Source of the DNA: Rhodococcus koreensis
Lineage (GTDB): Bacteria > Actinomycetota > Actinomycetes > Mycobacteriales > Mycobacteriaceae
DNA length: 64,000 nucleotides
Reading direction: 5' to 3'
Assembly: GCF_900105905.1 (NCBI RefSeq)
Contig: NZ_FNSV01000001.1
Location: forward strand, 62,001-126,000
Shown one piece after another: positions 58,680 to 64,000 of the stretch; within the stretch, counting starts at the first letter, position 1, and every line of letters begins with the position of its first letter. The notes beneath the pieces were generated by a model. That model did not search any database. It was not told where the DNA came from and was given only the letters and a program-made list of their open reading frames with translations. The translations under genes were made by a program, and so were the position numbers.

Positions 58680-59675
58680 TCAGTCAAAGACGGGACGTAC
58701 GTAGAACATGACGAAGGGCCCCGATGCGCCCGGGAAAGTTCCATCCAGGTCATACGCACCTAAGAGCGCACCGTCTTTGCCGACCATCTGCGGCATTTCG
58801 CCAAATGGAGAAAATTTGCCTCCGGAACATACGTCACTGCTAAAGCAAATCGAGGCTTGCCGAGTGTTATCGAGGATTAGCTTGAACGGTCTCTGTGCAA
58901 AGAAATGGACGGTGCTCCAAACCGAATGAGGCACTGCGTTCGCTCCGGACACTGCGCCAACGAGGCGCACATCAGTTGACGAGCACATCGGCAAGGTCAC
59001 GAACGCTCGCGCGCCTGTAATGGTCATGCCAGGCCGTTCCTCGGCGCTGTTAAACGGCAAGAATCGGACGCGGTAGCTGCTTCCCTCCTGCACCGGGATT
59101 TGCAAGGCGTAGCCCCCATTAGGCGGAGGACTATCCGTATACGCGGCGTCCCGCGCAGAGACTAGTTGCGTGCGGAAGTCCACGCCTTCATTGAAAATCG
59201 AGTTATTAAAAGCTGGCACATCGCCTTGCCCATAAGGAACCAGTGGGCGATCCGGCCCCCAATCGGCGGCGAGGGCTGGCACGGGCTCTTGGCACGGCTC
59301 ATCGTCCGGTTCTGGGCTGGCGACGGTACTTTCTTCGCGAAGCGATGTCACCCATCGCATGACCGGCGGTACGGCTACGACTGCTATAAGTAAGAGTACG
59401 AGCATTGTTATGACGGTTGAAGCCGTTCTGCCCTCGAAGCGAAACTCGAGAATGTGTTTTTCTAGCAATTTGAACCAGGGCACTGGGCCAATAGCGAGGA
59501 ATAGCGGAAAAACGATCGCTACCCGAGGTATCAGTGGGAACTCTAAGAACGTGAGGAAATACCATACGAGCACACAAATAATTAGCGCAGCGGCGAACCA
59601 TGCGATCAGCTTCCGAACTATGTCCCTGTGCGTCCCGGGACTCTCAGATCCTTCGGACGATTCACTATCCTTCAC
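58680..59675 (-). CDS. membrane protein with extracytoplasmic domain
   Basis: 331 aa. Three predicted transmembrane helices at about 23-45 (LIAWFAAALIICVLVWYFL), 50-68 (IPRVAIVFPLFLAIGPV) and 86-104 (STVITMLVLLLIAVVAVPPV), then a ~220-residue outside domain with three Cys pairs (e.g. DEPCQEP, LPMCSS, ICFSSDVCSGG) and beta-type strands (GGYALQIPVQEGSSYRVRF). GTG start in GTGA overlap with the upstream membrane gene. A/T-richer codons than neighbours suggest separate acquisition. No family recognised; the pair may be a surface or defence module. Confidence 0.7.
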   Translation of the reverse strand: MKDSESSEGSESPGTHRDIVRKLIAWFAAALIICVLVWYFLTFLEFPLIPRVAIVFPLFLAIGPVPWFKLLEKHILEFRFEGRTASTVITMLVLLLIAVVAVPPVMRWVTSLREESTVASPEPDDEPCQEPVPALAADWGPDRPLVPYGQGDVPAFNNSIFNEGVDFRTQLVSARDAAYTDSPPPNGGYALQIPVQEGSSYRVRFLPFNSAEERPGMTITGARAFVTLPMCSSTDVRLVGAVSGANAVPHSVWSTVHFFAQRPFKLILDNTRQASICFSSDVCSGGKFSPFGEMPQMVGKDGALLGAYDLDGTFPGASGPFVMFYVRPVFD

Positions 59676-60418
59676 CGCGCGGCCCCCTTGCCAGGACGCC
59701 CGCTAGGTCCCGCCTGCCAAGCCGCTACCTGCTTTTTCCGATCTTTGCTGTGCGGGTCCTTCTCGTTGGATCTTCGTCCTTCCAAGTGTGGATCAACCTT
59801 ATGCTTCTGAACTTTCTTCGACTCTTCTTCGGGGTCAGCAAACGGATCAAACTCGATTTCCCACGCCCTCGCCATTGCGTCCCGGAACACGATGCGATAC
59901 CTGTACACGAATAGCGGGGGGCGTTCATAGTCGATCATTAAACTGTCATTTGGCTTGACCTGACCAGTCTCAAGACCTGGCACGTCCTTCATCCACGTGC
60001 TCGCGTTGTCCCATTTTTCTGCGAGCACAGGAAAGTCCTTCATCTCTACCGAGCGAAACACGCCGTCTTCCCTAATCATAGGAACCCGCGGTATTGCGTC
60101 TTCGAGTTTGATGCGGTCGGCGATCGTTTTAATGTTGTAAATCGTCTTATCAGAATAGTTGAACACCGTCACTTTCAGGCGTTCCCTATCAGTGATGACG
60201 ATGCGCACGTGCTGCGCCTGCGCCCTGTCTTCCCTCCACTTGTCATAAAAGTAGTACGTCGCAGCAGCTGCGAATGACAAACCGGTCAGCAGTGCACCCG
60301 CCCACGCAGCGAATGTGCCCCATACTTCGGCGCGCATCGGCCAATGTGGCAGGTCTCCAAGTACCGGCTCCCAGTCCACTAGCGAATTATGGCAGGTCGA
60401 GCTGTTCGAACCCTGCAT
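59672..60418 (-). CDS. membrane-anchored protein, coupled partner
   Basis: 248 aa. One N-terminal transmembrane helix (about 33-55: TFAAWAGALLTGLSFAAAAT), then a cytosolic beta-rich domain (VRIVITDRERLKVTVFNYSD, LMIDYERPPLFVYRYRIVF) and a long Lys/Glu-rich basic tail. It is the first gene of the two-gene operon with the 331-aa membrane protein (GTGA overlap), in A/T-richer DNA. The topology is like small membrane components that sense or scaffold. Family unknown. Confidence 0.68.
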   Translation of the reverse strand: MQGSNSSTCHNSLVDWEPVLGDLPHWPMRAEVWGTFAAWAGALLTGLSFAAAATYYFYDKWREDRAQAQHVRIVITDRERLKVTVFNYSDKTIYNIKTIADRIKLEDAIPRVPMIREDGVFRSVEMKDFPVLAEKWDNASTWMKDVPGLETGQVKPNDSLMIDYERPPLFVYRYRIVFRDAMARAWEIEFDPFADPEEESKKVQKHKVDPHLEGRRSNEKDPHSKDRKKQVAAWQAGPSGRPGKGAAR

Positions 60419-60740
60419 TTACACCGGAAGCCGAACGCCGATCGGACACGTCCCGAAGCCGGCCCATGACCGGAACGCGCTGAGCTGCACGGTCTCGATA
60501 GCCCCGTCCGGTGAAGAATCCCGAATCGGGGCGACGAACGGGACTCCGCCAACTGCTCTGGATAGTTATGCACTGTTTCGGCTTGTCTCTCATTCGATCC
60601 TTTCTCGGACACTCCCGGACTCACACGGGCAGTGTTCGGCGACCTTTCGTTATCGAATCGTTGAGTGTCGCGAAAACCCGTCCGAAAACTGTTTGTAGCT
60701 CAATACTTCCTGTCGTCGGGTTCTGCAACACTGTGCCGCT

Positions 60741-60869
60741 GTGAGCACACTTTTGGGGTACGCGAGGGTCTCGACCACCGACCAGGATCCGACACTGCAG
60801 ACGGACGCTCTGAAGGCCGCCGGGTGTTTCAAGATCTGGACCGATGTCGCATCGGGAGCCAAGACGGAC
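60741..60869 (+). pseudogene. truncated serine resolvase (N-terminal ~43 residues)
   Basis: From GTG 60741: MSTLLGYARVSTTDQDPTLQ (catalytic Ser in ARVS), then KAAGCFKIWTDVASGAKTD, the standard start of a Tn3-type resolvase. After about 60869 the following bases no longer match the family in any frame. Remnant of a transposon resolvase. Confidence 0.75.
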
Positions 60870-61316
60870 AGTGTCAGATTCAGAAGGCGGCTGCACCGTC
60901 ATCTGGGGTTTTGCGACCTCGCGCAGCCGACTTCTGGCGATTCCGGTTCAGGAGTGGAGTGCACGGCTGCAGCGAGCAAGTGCGGCGGAAGGAGCAGGGC
61001 CGCCGGGAAAGGTGTGTTCCGCCGCCGAGGGGACATATGGACGGCTTACCGTGAGCGTGAGGGCTTGGACAGAACTTTCACTATTCCGCGATCGAGGTGG
61101 GACCCTCGGCCTTCTTGCTGGTCAACAATGCGCGAGCACTTTCCTTGCCGCATGATGTCGTCGCCCACCGACCCAAGGATTGCATGCGTTGATCAGCGTC
61201 GGCGATATCCTTGAGGGCACGCCATCGAAAGGTGAGTTCAAGGTTGATATTGGACTGGTCGTGCCGCCGGGACCAGTCTGCGGGGATCGGTGCCGACGGA
61301 GTGAGTAGACCGTCCG
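60870..61316. other. gene-free gap upstream of the kinase gene
   Basis: About 450 bp without a supported gene; it probably contains debris from the resolvase-bearing element and the promoter of the kinase gene. No strong repeat noted. Confidence 0.4.
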
Positions 61317-64000
61317 ATGGGTGAAGGTGATCCGCTCGACACTCAGCGGTATCCGCCGTCCCCGGCCGCCGAACTGGGTAGATCTGGTTTCGCTGACGTT
61401 CAGGAGATCGGCCGCGGCGGTTTCGGCGTGGTCTACCGTTGCACCCAGGCGGACCTGGATCGCACTGTGGCGGTGAAGGTGCTCACCGTCGAACTCGACG
61501 AGGAGAACCGGGCCCGATTCTTCCGGGAACAGCGGGCGATGGGCCGGCTGACCGGACACCCGAACATCGTCCACATCCTGCAGGTCGGTGCCACCGACAG
61601 CGGCGGTCCGTACATCGTCATGCCGTACCACTCGCAGGATTCCCTCGACGTGCGGATCCGCCGCCACGGTCCGCTGCCGGTGGCGGAGGCGTTAAGGCTC
61701 GGGGTGAAGATCGCAGGTGCTCTGGAGTCGGCGCACCGGCTCGGCATCCTACATCGGGACGTCAAGCCCGCGAACATTCTGCTCACCGATTACGGCGAGC
61801 CGGAGTTGGCCGATTTCGGCATCGCGCACATCACCGGGGGTTTCGAGACGGCCACCGGTGCCATCACCGGGTCGCCGGCGTATACCGCGCCGGAGGTGCT
61901 CGGGGGTGAACCGCCGAGCCCGGCGGCCGACGTCTACGGCCTGGGCGCCACCCTGTTCAGTGCCCTCACCGGGCATGCCGCGTTCGAACGCCGCAGCGGT
62001 GAGCAGGTGGTCGCGCAGTTCTTGCGGATCACCACGCAAGAGGTGCCCGATCTGCGGGAGCACGGAATATCGGACGATGTGTCCGCGGTGATCGCCCGGG
62101 CAATGTCCCGCGAGCCCGGTCAGCGCCCGGCCACCGCTGCCGACCTCGGCGAGGAACTGCAGGGTCTGCAACGCGCCCACGGCTTCCTGGTCGACGAGAT
62201 GCCCCTACGATCCGAACCCGACACACAGGGCAACGACCCGCGACCGGGCCCCGAAGTACGACCGAGCCGCGCAGGTGCCTCCGCTCCCATCACGACGAGG
62301 AACCTTCCCCTGGAACTGACGAGTTTCGTCGGCCGCCGACACGAGCTCACCGAGGCGAAGAATCTACTGACCAGATCCCGGCTGGTGACGTTGACCGGAA
62401 TCGGCGGTGTCGGCAAGACCCGGCTGGCGATGCGGATCGCGGCCGCTGTGCAACGCGACTACGCCAACGGTGTGCGCCTCGTCGAGTTGGGTGAACTGCG
62501 TGACCAGTGGTCCCTGGACGACGCCATCGCAGGCGCACTGGGATTGCGAGACCACTCGGCGAGGCCACTGCGGGAGGTCCTGATCGAGTTCCTCACACCG
62601 CGAGAGGTGCTGTTGGTCCTCGACAACTGCGAACACATGTTGGACGCCGTTGCCGAACTAGGCGAGGCACTATTGCGAGTGTGCCCGGACCTGCAAATTC
62701 TGGCCACCAGCCGCGAACCCCTGGTCATCGGTGGGGAGGCGGTGTTGCGGGTCCCCCCGTTGGCTGTCCCGGATCCGGGGCGGCGGACCTCATTGCGGGG
62801 GTTGCCCAAATACGATGCGGTGACGTTGTTCGTCGAGCGCGCCGCTGACGCGGTTCCGGGGTTCGCGCTCACCGAGGACAACGCGGGGACGGTGGCGGGG
62901 ATCTGTCACCGGCTCGATGGGTTGCCGTTGCCGATCGAGTTGGCGGCGGCTCGGTTGCGGGCGATGTCGCCCGAGCAGATCCTGGGGCGCCTGACCGACC
63001 GCTATGCCCTGCTGACCCGCGGCAGCCGGGGTGCGCCGACGCGGCAGCAGACGCTGCGGTTGTGCATCGGCTGGAGTTTCGAGTTGTGCACCGCCGGTGA
63101 ACAACTGGTGTGGGGACGGGTGGCGGTGTTCGCGGGAAGCTTCGAGCTCGATGCGGCGGAGCAGGTGTGCGGCGCCGACCTCGACCCGGGCGAACTGCTG
63201 GATATGCTGACCTCGTTGGTGGAGAAGTCGATCCTGATCCGGGAGGAATCCGGGTCGGTGGTGCGGTTCCGGATGCTCGAGACCCTCCGCGAGTACGGCC
63301 ACGAGAAACTCCAGCAGACCGGTGAGGCTGTGGCTTTGCGTCGCCGGCACCGGGATTGGTACGAGGCGTTAGCGCTCGACGCGGAGGCTGAGTGGATCAG
63401 CGCCCGGCAACTCGATTGGATCACCCGCCTGCAACGGGAATACCCGAATCTGCGAGAGGCCCTTGAATTCTCCACCGCTGACGACCCCGCCGCCGGCCTG
63501 CGTACCGCCGCCGCACTGTACTGGTTCTGGCTCTCCCAGGGTCTCTACAACGAGGGGCGGCGCTGGCTCGACCAGCTGCTCGCCCACCACAGCGGTCAAC
63601 CCACCCTCGAACGGGTCAAGGCCTTGCATCGGGCCAGCGTGATGGCGTCTGTGCAGGGTGATCTCGAGGCCGGGACGGCACTCGTGGAGGAGGGGCGCGC
63701 GCTCACCGCACGGGCAGGCGACCCTAGAATGTGCGCCCTCATTGCCTATGCAGACGGCGTACTGGCACTCTGCGGCGGTGATCTCGCGTGCGCATGCACT
63801 CACCTCGAAACCGCGCGCGCGGAGTCCCGCGAGCGTGAGGGACGCGCATTCGAAGCCAGCGTCCTGTATTTGCTGGGGTTGGCGTATGGGTTGACGGGAC
63901 TGACGGACCGGGCGATTGAATGCCACGAACGTGTTCTCGCGATTACAGAAACCCTCGACGAGAAGGTGTATCGATCGCATTCGCTGTGGGCCCTGAGCCT
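61317..64000 (+). CDS. PknK-like Ser/Thr protein kinase with P-loop ATPase regulator domain, 5' part
   Basis: Starts at ATG 61317 and runs off the right edge still open (about 894 codons visible). The kinase domain (about 25-290) has the glycine loop IGRGGFGVVY (31-40), VAVKVL with Lys54, the catalytic HRDVKPAN (about 146-153), DFG (about 167-169) and SPAYTAPEV (about 184-192). A linker precedes an NB-ARC/LuxR-type ATPase: TGIGGVGKTRLA (about 360-371), VLLVLDNCEHML (Walker B, about 435-446), then winged-helix and TPR-like helices. This order is that of mycobacterial PknK, which couples phosphorylation to transcription control. No transmembrane helix is seen, so it is cytosolic. Confidence 0.9.
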   Translation, partial: MGEGDPLDTQRYPPSPAAELGRSGFADVQEIGRGGFGVVYRCTQADLDRTVAVKVLTVELDEENRARFFREQRAMGRLTGHPNIVHILQVGATDSGGPYIVMPYHSQDSLDVRIRRHGPLPVAEALRLGVKIAGALESAHRLGILHRDVKPANILLTDYGEPELADFGIAHITGGFETATGAITGSPAYTAPEVLGGEPPSPAADVYGLGATLFSALTGHAAFERRSGEQVVAQFLRITTQEVPDLREHGISDDVSAVIARAMSREPGQRPATAADLGEELQGLQRAHGFLVDEMPLRSEPDTQGNDPRPGPEVRPSRAGASAPITTRNLPLELTSFVGRRHELTEAKNLLTRSRLVTLTGIGGVGKTRLAMRIAAAVQRDYANGVRLVELGELRDQWSLDDAIAGALGLRDHSARPLREVLIEFLTPREVLLVLDNCEHMLDAVAELGEALLRVCPDLQILATSREPLVIGGEAVLRVPPLAVPDPGRRTSLRGLPKYDAVTLFVERAADAVPGFALTEDNAGTVAGICHRLDGLPLPIELAAARLRAMSPEQILGRLTDRYALLTRGSRGAPTRQQTLRLCIGWSFELCTAGEQLVWGRVAVFAGSFELDAAEQVCGADLDPGELLDMLTSLVEKSILIREESGSVVRFRMLETLREYGHEKLQQTGEAVALRRRHRDWYEALALDAEAEWISARQLDWITRLQREYPNLREALEFSTADDPAAGLRTAAALYWFWLSQGLYNEGRRWLDQLLAHHSGQPTLERVKALHRASVMASVQGDLEAGTALVEEGRALTARAGDPRMCALIAYADGVLALCGGDLACACTHLETARAESREREGRAFEASVLYLLGLAYGLTGLTDRAIECHERVLAITETLDEKVYRSHSLWALS

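Noticed and set aside
1..64000. CRISPR arrays, tRNA and rRNA genes
   Set aside because: No regularly spaced identical repeats and no recognisable tRNA or rRNA segments were seen by eye; a tRNAscan or Infernal run would settle it.

Overview
The window is high-GC actinobacterial DNA with strong G/C preference at third codon positions, GTG/TTG starts, and many ATGA or GTGA gene overlaps. The gene content (MobF relaxase, VirD4-type coupling protein, ParB-like protein, KfrA-like coiled coil, Lsr2, cutinase, F420-dependent oxidoreductase, PknK-like kinase) fits a large conjugative plasmid or integrative element of a mycolic-acid actinomycete such as Rhodococcus, Gordonia or Nocardia. The genus is inferred. 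No rRNA, tRNA or CRISPR array was recognised.

Layout. 1-10 kb: conjugation genes: the 3' part of the coupling protein, a DUF4913 protein, an AT-richer pair with a RelA/SpoT-like protein, and the TraA relaxase with its downstream acidic partner; a coiled-coil gene lies across a probable promoter/oriT gap. 10-14.6 kb: a tightly overlapped mini-operon ending in an HNH protein, a McrB(EVE)-McrC type IV restriction pair, and the frameshifted remains of an hsdR gene. 14.6-25.7 kb: a leftward translationally coupled block: a 219-aa protein, a giant methyltransferase-helicase of DarB-like architecture, a Fic antitoxin and a Fic protein. 25.8-36 kb: many small membrane or unknown genes, three tandem Trp-rich micropeptide genes, a DnaB-N-only protein, an AT-richer gap and a ParB-like protein (the likely replication/partition area). 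This part also carries two families of repeated 5' leaders.

36-50 kb: a secreted cutinase fused to an NHL propeller, a protein made of four ribbon-helix-helix-like repeats, a serine resolvase with a res-like site, a frame-disrupted hemerythrin gene, a large LuxR-type regulator, an LLM oxidoreductase, small unknown genes and an ATP-dependent DNA ligase. 50-64 kb: another micropeptide with the same leader, a zinc-ribbon protein, Lsr2, the KfrA-like protein with a palindromic operator, a complete IS21-family element (54352-57002), a lipoprotein, a second res-like site, two membrane proteins, a resolvase stub and the 5' part of a PknK-like kinase running off the right edge.

How it fits together. 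TraA and the coupling protein would move the DNA. The giant methyltransferase-helicase plausibly protects it in the new host, and Fic/antitoxin may stabilise it or act on neighbours. McrBC attacks incoming modified DNA. ParB-like, KfrA-like and Lsr2 proteins handle partition and silencing. Several frames are broken (14.2, 26.4, 34.0, 35.2 and 42.3 kb), which means either decay or indel errors in the assembly. The strongest candidates for something undescribed are the Trp-rich micropeptide family with its shared leader, and the two repeated leader families.
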